64,000 bases of DNA from positions 89,306,399-89,370,398 of the forward strand of contig OZ025243.1 of the NCBI GenBank assembly GCA_964019155.1, in the 5' to 3' direction. Of the stretch, positions 1 through 11,155 are shown one piece after another. Each line of letters starts with the position of its first letter. Within the stretch, counting starts at the first letter, position 1. The stretch comes from Osedax fenrisi. Lineage: Eukaryota; Annelida; Polychaeta; Sabellida; Siboglinidae. Both the position numbers and the translations under genes were made by a program. Under the pieces are notes generated by a model, which had not been told where the DNA came from, searched no databases, and saw only the letters and a program-made list of their open reading frames with translations.

Positions 1-40
1 GTCCTACTGCTTGTGTGTCAACTGGGCCACACAGGCAGTT
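1..40 (-). mobile_element. tRNA-derived SINE, 5' end, cut by window edge
   Basis: The first 40 bases are the reverse complement of the 5' tRNA-like head of the SINE found complete at 411-711 and 54494-54787. The A-box segment is shortened here: about 12 bases after the GTGTGGC block are missing. The rest of the copy lies beyond the left edge. Confidence 0.75.
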
Positions 41-410
41 AAAATATATATATATATATATATATATATTGTTATATTTTAAAAATATATACATAAATCC
101 ATAGAAAAATATGTGTAATCACTGAATTATCGAATATTCGAATAGCGAATTCGTCATATTGATTGACTTGGCGCCGTCAGTAAACAGTAATCACTAATTA
201 ACGGGTGTATACAGTGTACTGAGTGATGATATAGAATGTAGGTGAGGCTAACGATAAGTAGCGTAATTTTTTTAAATAAAATAATTATGTATGTTAAAAC
301 TTATATAAATGAACCTAAAAAATACATAACATATTTTATTACCATTTTAATTATAGTATAGGTATACCTATTATAGTGTATATATATGCTACTAGTGTAC
401 ATATATTACA

Positions 411-711
411 ACTGCCTGTGTGGCTCAGTGGTTAAGGCGTCAGACACACAAGCAGTAGGACACGGGTTCGACCCTCGTCCGGACCATTAATTAATTTTAT
501 AAAATGGGTCTTAAAATATTATTTAGAAGTGATCTTATATAATTGTGTATAAATTAATGATCGGCTCTCGTTAAAACCATGGATGCCTTAACATGAGAGC
601 GGCTTCGAAGGGACATTAGAGCCATATATGGTTATAAGTGAAAACTTCATCTAAGTTCCTGGATGGGATGAAAGGACTCCACCAAATAACAATAACAATA
701 ACAATAATAAC
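411..711 (+). mobile_element. tRNA-derived SINE, full-length copy
   Basis: A RNA polymerase III type head carries an A box (TGGCTCAGTGG, 421-431) and a B box (GGTTCGACCC, 465-474). A unique body of about 200 bases follows, then a tail of AAC/AAT repeats ending near 711. The same body and tail recur in reverse at 54494-54787. The head folds only partly as a tRNA: its first seven bases do not pair with the region before the CCA-like end. It is therefore a SINE head and not a working tRNA gene. I do not recognise the family. Confidence 0.88.
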
Positions 712-1160
712 AATATGCTACTGTGAGTTTGACATAATAGTCACATAATATACTATGTAAGTATCCGTACTATAGTACGGATACTATATATATAGTATAT
801 ATATATATATATAGTATATATATGTGTGTGTGCTTTGATATAATTATAGTAGTCGTTACATAAATGTTATGGTGTCTTGCGCACTTACTTATAATATAAA
901 CATAAACTTTCATATAGGCATAATGCTAATAACGTGATCTCTTGAGGTAGACCGCGGTATCTATTGATACCCTAGAGGTACCTGTAGCTAATATATTAAT
1001 AGAGTATACCGTATACAGTATGATATACGAGTATAGCTATACACTGTAGTATAGCTGTACACTATATACAGTGTATAATAGAATAACATAGGTGTCTAAT
1101 CTTGGTTCGCAATTCTTTGTTAAAGTGTACGATATGTAGTGGCTGGTATACGCGGTGTTA

Positions 1161-1253
1161 TTGTGCACAATGGGCGCAGTACACACACCATATATGGTAA
1201 TATGTGCACAATGGGCGCAGTAGCACTCGCTTCACACCATATATGGTAATATG
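1161..1253. repeat. short direct repeat, two units
   Basis: A segment beginning GTGCACAATGGGCGCAGTA and ending in CACCATATATGGTAATAT occurs twice in a row. The second unit has an extra nine or so bases after GCAGTA. It lies just downstream (minus-strand sense) of sulfotransferase exon 2. Confidence 0.7.
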
Positions 1254-1287
1254 CTAATGTGCACTTCGCCCAGTACGTCTATTGAAC

Positions 1288-1493
1288 CTTAAGATAGGTG
1301 GATCCCGTCTTGGGGGGTGAGCAGAACAGCACCCCTAGCTGATCGTCCACCGTGATGTATCTGAGAGCATCTCGAATGTTCTGGCGGGGTATCTTTAGTC
1401 TCCTCAGCGCAGCCTCCAGGTTATTGGGGGCGTGGTTACAGTAATCGCGTAGGCGTTGCTGACGACGCGTTTGTACGCATGTCGTGATGTCAA
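1288..1493 (-). CDS. carbohydrate sulfotransferase, exon 2 (PAPS-binding exon)
   Basis: On the minus strand an AG acceptor (494-495) opens a 206-nt exon, 2 nt plus 68 codons, ending in AAG before a GTTCAA donor. It encodes an Arg-rich stretch (TRRQQRLRDYC), then YITVDDQLGVLFC and SPPKTGSTYLK. This is the pattern of the Golgi carbohydrate sulfotransferases (Sulfotransfer_2 / HNK-1 sulfotransferase family): a conserved Asp-Asp turn, a short hydrophobic strand, then the 5'-phosphosulfate-binding loop PKxGxT that holds PAPS. The entry phase matches exon 1 at 4647-4827, where the split codon becomes Val. Later exons, with the 3'-phosphate-binding motif, must lie left of position 1. The exon is distinctly GC-richer than its surroundings. 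Confidence 0.82.
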
Positions 1494-2396
1494 CTTTATA
1501 CTCTAGGGGGGGTTAGGAACGGGGTGTAACTAAGGCTATGGGATATATACTGTTTCCTATCATACATATATATATATATGGTTATGGTGATTATCTCGAA
1601 ATGATTAAATAGGTAAGATAAAAAGGGCATGACCTTCAATTATCGCATCGATGTCACAATGGAACGTAAATTACTTCCATCAACTTCTTCAAAACATGCT
1701 TATATTAAACGAATAAAATTAAATAATTGTTATCTTGTAATATTAGTATTATATTGTACGACATTTATTGCATATAACATATGTTATATCATGTTAGCAT
1801 TATTCCCTTTAATTATATTCTTAAATAAACATATCTATCAAAATGTATGTAGGTTATCTACAATATTACTTATATAATAATTAATTTTTAATGATACATA
1901 TATAAATATAATGATATTTATACTTTAATTTCGTATTTATATTCATTATAGGTGATTCAACTATAGTTAATTATATTATGTAAGAGTTTAATTTCATATG
2001 TGAATAATTTAAATATTAATAAACAGGTTGTACTCCAGATTACATTACTTAATAGTTATATAACTTATATAACCATAACTTAATAGTTTACATAAAATTG
2101 TACTATTATGATTAAAATTATGTAAAATAAATTTATTTAAAATTTAACGATACATCACAGATGAAAAAAAAGTAATAAAATAAGTCGAAAAAATCTTAAA
2201 ATTGTAATTTTTTTTAATTAAATATTCTATAATATTTAATTAATAACTTTAATGATTTTTATAAGAGGTTTAGGTGTTTTATTTATTTATTTTATATTAA
2301 AGGAATGTTATTTTAATTCTAGGAAAATCCATGACATTTCTAGATTACATTTTTTTTAAATAATGTATCAATATGTTCTGTTTAACACTAAACAAT

Positions 2397-2401
<5 letters not shown>

Positions 2402-2480
<79 letters not shown>

Positions 2481-2515
2481 GTATATATATATGTATATAT
2501 ATATATATATATAAT
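2402..2515. repeat. (AT)n microsatellite
   Basis: Nearly uninterrupted AT dinucleotides with a few TGT variants toward the right end. It lies inside the sulfotransferase intron. Confidence 0.95.
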
Positions 2516-2873
2516 TATTATATATATATTGGTGAAATTTAATAAGAATTAATAATCACAAATATTTAAAATATTGTTTTCTGTTTATTTATGTTGAGCA
2601 TATAGAAGTTAATATAGAATATAAAACTTTGATGCAAAATCGGGAATCCTAATACTTAAAAGATTAATAAAAAGTCCTGAAAATATGTACACTGTATAAT
2701 ATACAGTTTACATTGTACATTGTACAGTATACAGTACATTGTAAACTGTTCAGTGTAAATGCATTATTTAGATATAAAATAAATAGCCTATATGATATGT
2801 ATATATGCTAAAATACAATATACATTATTCATATTAATTAAAATATATATAATAATCGATAATCACCATTAAT

Positions 2874-3566
2874 ATGTTATCAATAATATATATACCCATA
2901 AGATATATGTATATATATATATATGAAAACATGAATATACAAATAAATAAAAATAATATAAAAAGGGTAACAAATATAAAATTTCTTGGTGTAATTATTG
3001 ATAACAAACTAAGTTGGAAATATCATATTTCATATCTAAGAGCTAAACTGAATAAAATAATCTGGATAACTAGTAAAGTCGCAAGATTATTAAATTTCAA
3101 AGCTCTAACAATGATATATAAATCTGTATTCCTTCCTCACATTAATTATGCTAATATAATATGGGGCAATACATATGTATCTAATACAAATGGTATCCTG
3201 TTACAACAAAAAAAAATGTTGAGAATAATTTGTAATAAAAAAATTCATGACCATACTAATATTTTATTTAAAAATATAAATACTCTTAAATTTTGTGACC
3301 TTGTTGAAAAAAACACTAGTATATTCATGTACAATAAATTCTACTCGTCTTCATCATTATTTTTTAAAAAGAAAAATATAATATATAATATTCGTGATTC
3401 CTTAATTTTTGAAATAGAATTATGCAGAAAAAATTTCTTATTATTTTCTTTAGTTTTTAATGGACCAAAAACATGGAATAATATAAACTCTGACATAAAA
3501 AAATCAAAATCAAAATCAATTTTCGCAAAAAAAATACATGACAAATTCATCGATAATTACAATTAA
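2874..3566 (+). mobile_element. non-LTR retrotransposon 3' fragment (RT C-terminal region)
   Basis: An open frame of about 230 codons contains IKFLGVIIDNKLSWKYHI, LRAKLNKIIW and INYANIIWGNTYVS. These are hallmarks of the thumb and C-terminal part of CR1/Jockey-like LINE reverse transcriptases. The catalytic palm (YADD box) is absent, so the copy is 5'-truncated. The first roughly 20 codons are AT-repeat sequence read through and are not part of the protein. It lies antisense to the sulfotransferase intron. AT-rich sequence with loosely repeated 'gacttttatataaa' words follows to about 4180. Confidence 0.85.
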
Positions 3567-4368
3567 TCCAATAATTCAAACATTTACATTTATAAAAAAA
3601 TATTTTATCTTTTCTTTTATGTTATAATTTTCAACCTGACATTTATATAAAAATTGTTTTTATTACTCTTCTAGTAAAATAACTATGTTTACCCTTTAGA
3701 CCTATATATAAAAATAACAAACTTTAAAAAAATAATCATTTTATTCTTATTGACTTTTTATAATAAAATATATATTTTTTTTAATCCTTTTAAACTTTTA
3801 TATACAAATTATCCTCATTGTTTTGCTCTTTTGTTCTCAGTTATAATTTTAAACTTGACCTTTATATAAACATTTAAAAAATCCTTACAAAATATTTTTT
3901 AATGACTTTAATAAAATAATTTGTTTTTAACTTGACTTTTATATAAAAAAAAAAAAAAAAAAAAATAATAATAATAATGTTAATCTTCTTACTGCCTTTT
4001 ATAATACACTATTTTGTTGTTAATAATGTTAGACTTCTATATACAAATTATACTCATATACAAATTAATAAATAGTTATTTCATTTATATTCTAATGACA
4101 TTTATTGAAAATTACTTTTTATCACTTTTGACTTCTATATAATTTTTATTTATATTTTTTTTTATATAAATCTTAGTTTGTTGTTGTTCAGTATAGTTTC
4201 CTCATCTGTTTATTTATTATATTCGTATTATTATTTAGTACCGAAATTTAAATTATTTTAATGATGTTTTTGTATTTTTATTTTTTTATACCTACACTAA
4301 TTTTATTTATTTTTATCTTTTATTTTATAGTTTATTTAATTATTAAATGATGAATTAATCAATAACGA

Positions 4369-4522
4369 GTTGACAGATATCACAATTTTATCATATTATA
4401 TTTATCTTAGTGTAAACAGGAAGTCAACCTTATTATTATTATATATATTTTATATTCCACAATATTCACATTCCATTATATTTATATAATGGAATTAAAT
4501 TATTTGATATCTGTCAACAAGT
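4369..4522. mobile_element. small inverted-repeat element (MITE candidate)
   Basis: GTTGACAGATATCA near 4370 is matched by its exact reverse complement near 4505-4518, enclosing about 150 bp of AT-rich DNA. No clear target duplication is visible. Confidence 0.45.
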
Positions 4523-4529
4523 TAAATTA

Positions 4530-4615
4530 AGGGTAATTGTCTCGACAAGCAGCAATGCTTCTACAATTACCCAGGTACTTGTACCTAAATCTGATAATAA
4601 TAATAATAATAATAT
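4530..4615 (-). repeat. short interspersed repeat next to (ATT)n, copy 1
   Basis: On the minus strand an (ATT)n tract is followed by CAGATTTAGGTACAAGTACC and then a hairpin with GGGTAATTGT / ACAATTACCC arms. A related copy lies at 27075-27160. A third, more diverged one (CAGATTCAG... then ACCCAGGTAT) begins near 5380. Confidence 0.6.
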
Positions 4616-4646
4616 ATATATAAACAATTACTAGTGAAATACGTAC

Positions 4647-4827
4647 CGATAGGTGTAACTACCTCAGCTGAATCTGTAATCGCATCTATCCTAGAAGCAT
4701 CTATCCTAGTATCTATGTCATCGAATGCTATCTTTGTATCACTCTTTAACACTACATTCAATAGTAACATATACAATGTCATAATAACACAGATCCAGAC
4801 GAAGGCTTTGTGTAGATTCGTGTTCAT
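4647..4827 (-). CDS. carbohydrate sulfotransferase, exon 1 (signal anchor)
   Basis: Starting at an ATG (minus strand, 4827), 60 codons plus one base precede a GTACGT donor. The product begins MNTNLHKAFVWICVIM. It has a short cytoplasmic tail, one hydrophobic segment at about residues 8-28 and a polar Asp-rich stem. This is the layout of a type II Golgi glycan-modifying enzyme. The phase (1 nt left over) fits exon 2 exactly (2 nt needed), giving a continuous frame into the PAPS-binding domain. The first-exon assignment is inferred from topology and phase; the promoter and 5' UTR were not identified. Confidence 0.72.
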
Positions 4828-4942
4828 CTATATCAGTATTAACGTAGGTATTATTATACTACCCTATAAGCTATATATAGTGTGGTGTGGTGTGGTGTAT
4901 ATTGTGTGGGTATTTCATTTATAATAAACTATATATATATAT

Positions 4943-5350
4943 GGGAAAGTATCCTAATACGGACACTTTAACAATACGTTGTCTTAACATTTTATGACTC
5001 ATTATTTGTATTCAAAATGTAAAATATATTAATATTATATGATTATAGATATTATTATGATTTTAAAATCTTATTTAATATTTTAATTCCATATATAACG
5101 GGGGTGTCCGTTTCGGTATCGCCATGTCCGAATACGGACACCCTGTGTTATGCTATTATTTGTGTAACCCTATTATTTTGTTAATTAATAATACAATTTA
5201 AGTATCTAAATAATAACAAATTTAAATGTAGCTGTTGGTGGTAAACTCGCGTGAGTTATAATATTAATACCACCAATAAAGCTAAATTTAAATTCGTAAA
5301 CCCCATAGGGTGTCCGTATTAATACATTTAGAGTATCCGTATTAGGGACT
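4943..5350. mobile_element. inverted-repeat element with TAATACGGACAC ends (element A)
   Basis: The left end GGGAAAGTATCCTAATACGGA is mirrored on the right by the reverse complement of a segment reading AGTCCCTAATACGGATACTC. The CCGTATT/AATACGG word occurs several times inside. The centre is a long imperfect hairpin (about 5216-5294; arms include TAAATTTAAATGTAGCT and TTGGTGGTA). No transposase is present. A further cluster of the same words at 5888-5934 ends in ATCCCCT and may be the true right end of a larger element. Confidence 0.6.
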
Positions 5351-5887
5351 TATATGATCTATATATATATACTTATAATAATAATAATAATAATATCAGA
5401 TTCAGTTGATGACCGAGATCAAAAACCCAGGTATGGTATAGAAGTTCTATTGAACTTATCGAGATACCAACCTGCTCTTGGTAATGAGAGAATTAATACA
5501 AAATGAATAAATACAAAATGAATAAATATAAATAAATATTTTACAATTCTATATTGTTCATTCGTCTTCTTTATATCTTAATGAATATTTGATAACAAAT
5601 ATAGAAATTATATATATATATAATTTTTAGATTGCTTTATTTTTTAATAATATAGTGTTATATTTTATATCGATAAATTTGTATATTCTTGAGAAGGTTT
5701 TAAGTTGAAATTGTTTTTCATAAATTTATAAACGTAATAAAACAATCAGTTTATTGGATATATCATAAATATATTGAATAATTAAAAATTAAAAATACTT
5801 TTTTTGACTATTTAATTTATAATTATGAATATTTTATTTATTACAATTTTTTTGGTAGGATTTATGGTTTCTGAGATACCTAGATTG

Positions 5888-5934
5888 TCCGTATTCGGGC
5901 ACTATCCGTATCCGGTTACCGTATCCGTATCCCC
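5888..5934. repeat. cluster of CCGTAT words, element A related
   Basis: TCCGTATTCGGGCAC, ATCCGTATCCGG and ATCCGTATCCCCT follow each other. They share the terminal words of element A at 4943-5350. Confidence 0.55.
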
Positions 5935-6152
5935 TAGTGTTTAGGTGAACGTATATAGATATTACAATATTAAGGATCCTTAATATTGTGTATCAATATT
6001 GATATATATATACCTATTTACCAATAAATATGCAAATCAGAATACAACTAGGCTATTTTTAATTTTTAATAAAACTTACTCTCCTAAATCGACCAACCCC
6101 CTTCATTGATGTTATTATACTATATAGGATATAGTATATATATATACCATAT

Positions 6153-6800
6153 AGGGGAGAGTGCTCTAATATCGACATGCACGTAATATCGACACCCTTG
6201 ATATCTCCTAAAATATAATTCAAATAAAAAAATAAGTAATGTATGGAATGTTAATCAATATAATTCTAATTCATTTAAGTATAATTTTTTTTTTAATATT
6301 TATATTTTTTTAATTATAAAAAAACTGATTTTTTCATTACAACTCAAACAACTAAATTTATGAAATTTGTTGAAGTACATTATCGATTCTCAATCATTTA
6401 AAAATGTATGTATTTTAAATATTAAAAATAAATCTTATAGATCTAATTATATTTTAAAATGTTACGAAAAGATTTTGTATTTTTCATAATTTGTTACAAA
6501 GTTACAAACTTTTACCTAAACAACATACATGTTCATACATGTTCACCCTAATTTCACATAATATCGACACCCCTGTTATCTCAGAGTTAAACAAACTAAA
6601 TTAAATTTTAAAATAGCTGTTATATGTATATATATAGTATATACATTTTTTCTATTGGTATTAAGTATACCTATAGGTATATATTATATACCTATAGGTA
6701 TACTTAATACCAATAGAAAAAATGTGGAAATAATTAATTGAGAAATAATATAGTTATGGTGATTTATTATTAGGGTGTCGGTATTCGAATACTCTCCCCT
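6153..6800. mobile_element. inverted-repeat element with TAATATCGACAC ends (element B)
   Basis: The left end is AGGGGAGAGTGCTCTAATAT followed by CGACA. The right end is the reverse complement of AGGGGAGAGTATTCGAATAC followed by CGACACCC. The words AATATCGACACCC recur at about 6187-6199 and 6562-6574. It is 648 bp long with no coding potential. A perfect palindrome sits at 6643-6725. Confidence 0.75.
6643..6725. repeat. perfect palindrome, 41-bp arms, 1-nt loop
   Basis: ACATTTTTTCTATTGGTATT at the left is exactly mirrored at the right, and complementarity continues without a mismatch to the central T near 6684. It lies within element B. Confidence 0.93.
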
Positions 6801-7228
6801 AATAATATGCTTTTTACTAACTATAGTTTTTAATAAATATACCTTTTACCTACTAACCTTAGTATATTTTGCGAAATGTAATCACAATATGTAGGTATAT
6901 TATCATATGTTAAATATTATAGTTTACAAAATATAATCAACACCTACAATCATAATGTTCATTATTTTATAAAGTAGAGGTTATAATATGATGGTATACA
7001 TGTATTATGTATACATGGCTATGTATACTATGTATACATGTATATATGGCTATATAATGTATAGTAGAGATATTTCCATTGTAAACAAACATCTACTTTT
7101 TAGTTAATTTAATATTTTATTCCAAAAATATATAATATATTAATGTATTATTTACAATATAATTATATATAACTTATTCTTAATTTCCAAATCAAATAAG
7201 ATATTCACACATACGTCTCCTCCCTCAC

Positions 7229-7234
7229 GACACC

Positions 7235-7270
<36 letters not shown>
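7229..7270. repeat. (AT)n microsatellite
   Basis: AT dinucleotide tract in intergenic DNA. Stretches from 6801 to 8120 otherwise hold only AT-rich sequence and short AT tracts (also 7688-7710), with nothing recognisable as coding. Confidence 0.85.
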
Positions 7271-7271
<1 letters not shown>

Positions 7272-8124
7272 ATATATCGTAGATATCTACGAGTGTATTA
7301 AAGTTTAACAAAATAGATAACACGAGGTATGAACAATACAAATAGTGAGTACTACTAGGTGTACCTATTAGTTAGAACTATTATCTTATCGTTAATTATT
7401 TTGTAGTTATTATCCGGTGTTATAAGATATTATAATATCTCTAAAATATTGTTTCTTAATTATTTAATGATATATATATAATAATAATAAAGTATATACC
7501 TTATAATATTAAAATGTTATTTATCCATACAAATATATAATTAACTATAATTTATTTGTAAAATATTATTATGATAGTATTTGTAATTAATATACTGTTT
7601 ATTTAAAAATTAAATCTCATAATTTGTATATAAATAATAACAAATATATTTAATATATTTTGTAAATATAATTATCATTATATAATCATATATATATATA
7701 TATATATATAGTAAAATAATATAATATATGTTAAAGATATGAAAATATAGTAGATCAATTAAAAGTATATTGTGTTGATAATAAATGTGTTGATATATAC
7801 CTATAGGTATAAATATAACCTATACTATTTTCTATTTATTAACATCATTCCAAAGCGGATAGATTTATAATTGTATTACATATTGACATTCGTTGAGGAA
7901 ATAGATACACCACCTCCTATAACCTCCTATAGGATGTGTTGTATATATATATATATATCACGGTAATCCGATAGAACAACTATGATTAGATCGCGTACCT
8001 ATTGATAACCACATGAGTGGTGTTATCCATTATTGTAGGTTGGCTTTAGTTTTGGGACCTTCTTATGTAACATAAGATAAGGATAATAGACATATAATTA
8101 TAGACTAAACTATAATATATATAT

Positions 8125-10370
8125 ATATTACCTTACCTTACATTATCTTACCAGGTCGAGCTTGCTCGGTAATTTACAACACGTTCTTTCCATTATCCCT
8201 TTCTTTCATCGCAGCTGGTAATTCCTCGGTTCTACATCCAGTATCTTTCACCAGTTGATCGATATATGTTAAGGGCGGTTTACCTCGAAATCGTTTGCCA
8301 TGAGATGGTTGCCAGAGTAGTAAGTCGCTTGTTAGTTCGCCTTCGCTTCTCCAGCAATGTCCTGCAAATCGTAATCATTGTTCGCGTATAGCTACTGATA
8401 TTTTGGGTATATTTCCGTATAGTTCCTTGTTTGTCAAATGTTCTCTCCATGACTTATTTAGAGCTGCTCGGAGCATTCTAGTATAGGCTCCATCTATTTT
8501 CCCCTCAAGTTTAGCTGTTATAGTCCACGATATGGCACCATATACTAATACAGATTCAACTGCCGCTATGAAAAAATTTCTTTTTAATTTGTCGGGCATC
8601 TTATATTTCAGATTTCTTGCATACTATTTAGTGCTGGCCAGGCTTTAGCAATTCTTATTTGAATATCCTTTTCTGTTGACCCGATGCAGCTCCTAAGATA
8701 GTTGAAATTTTCCACTTTTGCAATAATTATACCATTTATGCTGTTTATTGTGATATCATCGGAGTCAGAATTTTGATTTAATTTCATGTATTGAGTTTTT
8801 TCAGTATTTATACTTAGTCCGATTTCATTTGATGTTACTTCTATTTGATGTAGCAGAGTATTTGCACTTTCCATATCATTTGTTGTAATTGCTATATCGT
8901 CAGCATAATCAATATCAGTTATGTGTGTGGCCGGATAACGTCTACTTCGTCGTTCAGTTAGTGTGAAACCTAATTCTGCGTTGATATCTACAGAATTCTT
9001 AAGAATATAGTCGAGACATAATATAAACAGGAAGGGAGCAAGAGTATCTCCTTGCAGTACCCCAGTGGTAATCTCAAAAAAGGCAGTATCACCATCGGGA
9101 GATCTAACCATACAACGAGTATTTCTATACAGCATCATTATAGCTTTTATAGTTTCTGTTGGAATTCCATATATTTGCAGAATTTGCTCCATATTATTTT
9201 GAGAAATCTATGAATAAAAGTATTAATGTTATGTTTTTTTATTTAATACCTTCTAATATACGACGAATTGTTAAAATTTGTCCTGATGTAGATCTATTTT
9301 TCCTGAAACCATTTTGATTCTTCCGTAGAATAGGATCTATTTCTGGTCTAATTCGGTTTAAGATCATTAGGTTAAATATTTTGGCCGCAATTAATGTGAG
9401 TGTTATTCCCCTATAGTTTTTTGTTAGAGATAGATTTCCTTTTTTAGGGAAAGGCAGTATACATTCTTCTCTCTATCTTTCTATAGTTTCTTGTGAATAT
9501 ACACTATTGCAGGATTCTAGTAAGACATTTTGAAAGTCTTCTAGTTTCCATACTTCTGCTGGTATTTAATCTAGCCCTACAGCTTTTCCGCTTTGAATAC
9601 TTTTTATAGCTTTAGTTAGTTCATAAGATGTGAATAATCCTGTCTTGTTATCTAGTTTAGTAATGTCTTGGTCTGATCTTTCATTTATGTCATCGTTTTT
9701 TGAAATTGATGTTGATTTGCCGAGTAATTCTTTAAAGTGATCATGCCATAGCTTTATACGTTCTTTTTCGGAATTGGCTTTAAGTTTGGCTTTGTTGGAC
9801 TTCTTCCTACTACTAAATTCATTAACTGTTTTCCATGCGAGTGCAGACTTTTTAAAACTTATTGCATCTTCAATCTCTTCGATCTTTCGTGTAACATATT
9901 CCTCTTGTTCTCTTTGATACATACTTGTGAGTATATTTTGAGCGTCTACGAAGTTTTTTATGTTTTTTGGTGAAGGATCTATGTTTTTAAATTCTGCTGC
10001 CTGATGAAGAAGTTCACCCTTCTGACAGATAAGCAGCGTTTCCCATGGTAGACTCTTTATAAGTTTCGGTTTTAACGGTATTATATTTTCAGCAGCTTCT
10101 TTGCATGCTATCTCAAAATAGTTATATCTTGTATTTTCACTTACATCTGTTGGTTTAAATTCTTGGAGGGTTTTAAATCTATCTTTAACCTCAGTTACGA
10201 ACTTATTTCGGATATTGATATCTTGCTTGAAGCAAGTTGCTTCAGTTTAGTCCAATCATATGGTTTATTATTACATAATTTCTTTTTGTTTTCTCTCAAA
10301 CATAGTAGTATTTCCGCTAAAATTATACGATGATCAGATGCTAAACTTATGAAAGAATTGTAAGCTCTGC
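8125..10370 (-). mobile_element. non-LTR retrotransposon, truncated and broken
   Basis: On the minus strand, codons from 9922 down to 9566 form the linker before the reverse transcriptase. Codons from 9192 to 8608 hold the RT palm, with GVLQGDTLAPFLF and DIDYADDIAI (the YADD catalytic box). Codons from 8599 to 8375 hold the thumb and C-terminal segment (VYGAISWTI, NKSWREHLTNKELYG). Frameshifts and stops separate the pieces, so it is dead. The 3' end carries a short GGTAA-type repeat near 8125-8150. Upstream, linker-like sequence continues to about 10370, where an AT tract ends it; the endonuclease is not recognisable. Confidence 0.9.
8608..9192 (-). pseudogene. reverse transcriptase palm fragment
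   Basis: This is the longest open piece of the element at 8125-10370. It carries the fingers/palm motif GVLQGDTLAPFLF near residues 46-58, the catalytic YADD near residue 97 and the downstream NTEKTQYM block. The frame continues after a stop/frameshift near 8600 in the 75-codon fragment that follows. It would polymerise cDNA in target-primed reverse transcription if intact; the breaks exclude that here. Confidence 0.88.
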
Positions 10371-10371
10371 A

Positions 10372-10378
<7 letters not shown>

Positions 10379-10402
<24 letters not shown>
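10379..10402. repeat. (AT)n microsatellite
   Basis: Short AT tract at the left border of the retrotransposon at 8125-10370. Confidence 0.8.
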
Positions 10403-10408
<6 letters not shown>

Positions 10409-10616
10409 AATATAATATTAATAATATCGATAAATCTTAATTATTATTTCAGCAGTTTAATAATATTAATAAAGGAATACAATCATGAATTGAAACTTGT
10501 AATGTATCTAAGTTAACAGCTACTAATATATATTATCAGTAAACTTGTATTTTGTTTAATCTATCAAATACATAATTATATATAATGTATATTATTGTAA
10601 TAGTTAATAAATATAA

Positions 10617-10617
<1 letters not shown>

Positions 10618-10686
<69 letters not shown>
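10618..10686. repeat. (AT)n microsatellite
   Basis: About 33 AT dinucleotides. The open frame across it encodes only alternating Ile and Tyr and is not a gene. Confidence 0.95.
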
Positions 10687-10690
<4 letters not shown>

Positions 10691-11155
10691 CTAGGGTCAT
10701 CGGAATGATATTTGTATGGGGAGGTGGCTATTTATTTATATTTTATATAATATATCATATATCCTATTAGTTAGTATATTATATTAATATAATTAATATA
10801 ATTACTAATTTATATCTTATTAATATCGAATACTTCTTTGGTCTATGTTAATATGCAATTAATAATATTTAATTTGTGTAACAATACTTAATTAATCTAG
10901 AAATATATTAGAAAATAAATATAAAACATCAAAAATGTATTATAATATAAATATTGATTTATCTACAATAATTTGTATGTAGGATATATAATGTACCTAT
11001 AAATATACCCATGGGTACTAATGATAAAAGGGGACATGACCCTGTTTTAGTGCTTAAACCAAATAGCATTATCATCATCATCATCATCAATTCAGTCTGT
11101 AGTATATAACACTCCACTATATCAATGCAGTCTGTAGTATATAACACTCCTCTAT

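Larger units (their letters stand above)
1494..4646 (-). other. sulfotransferase intron 1
   Basis: A 3.15 kb intron with donor GTACGT (645-646 region of the 4.6 kb block) and acceptor AG at 494-495. It is very AT-rich and contains a 110-bp AT dinucleotide tract, a non-LTR 3' fragment (2874-3566) and small repeats. Nothing else in it looks coding. Confidence 0.7.

Noticed and set aside
414..485. Possible tRNA gene with A and B boxes
   Set aside because: The acceptor stem does not pair, and the sequence continues into a repeated body and simple tail found in other copies; it is a SINE head.
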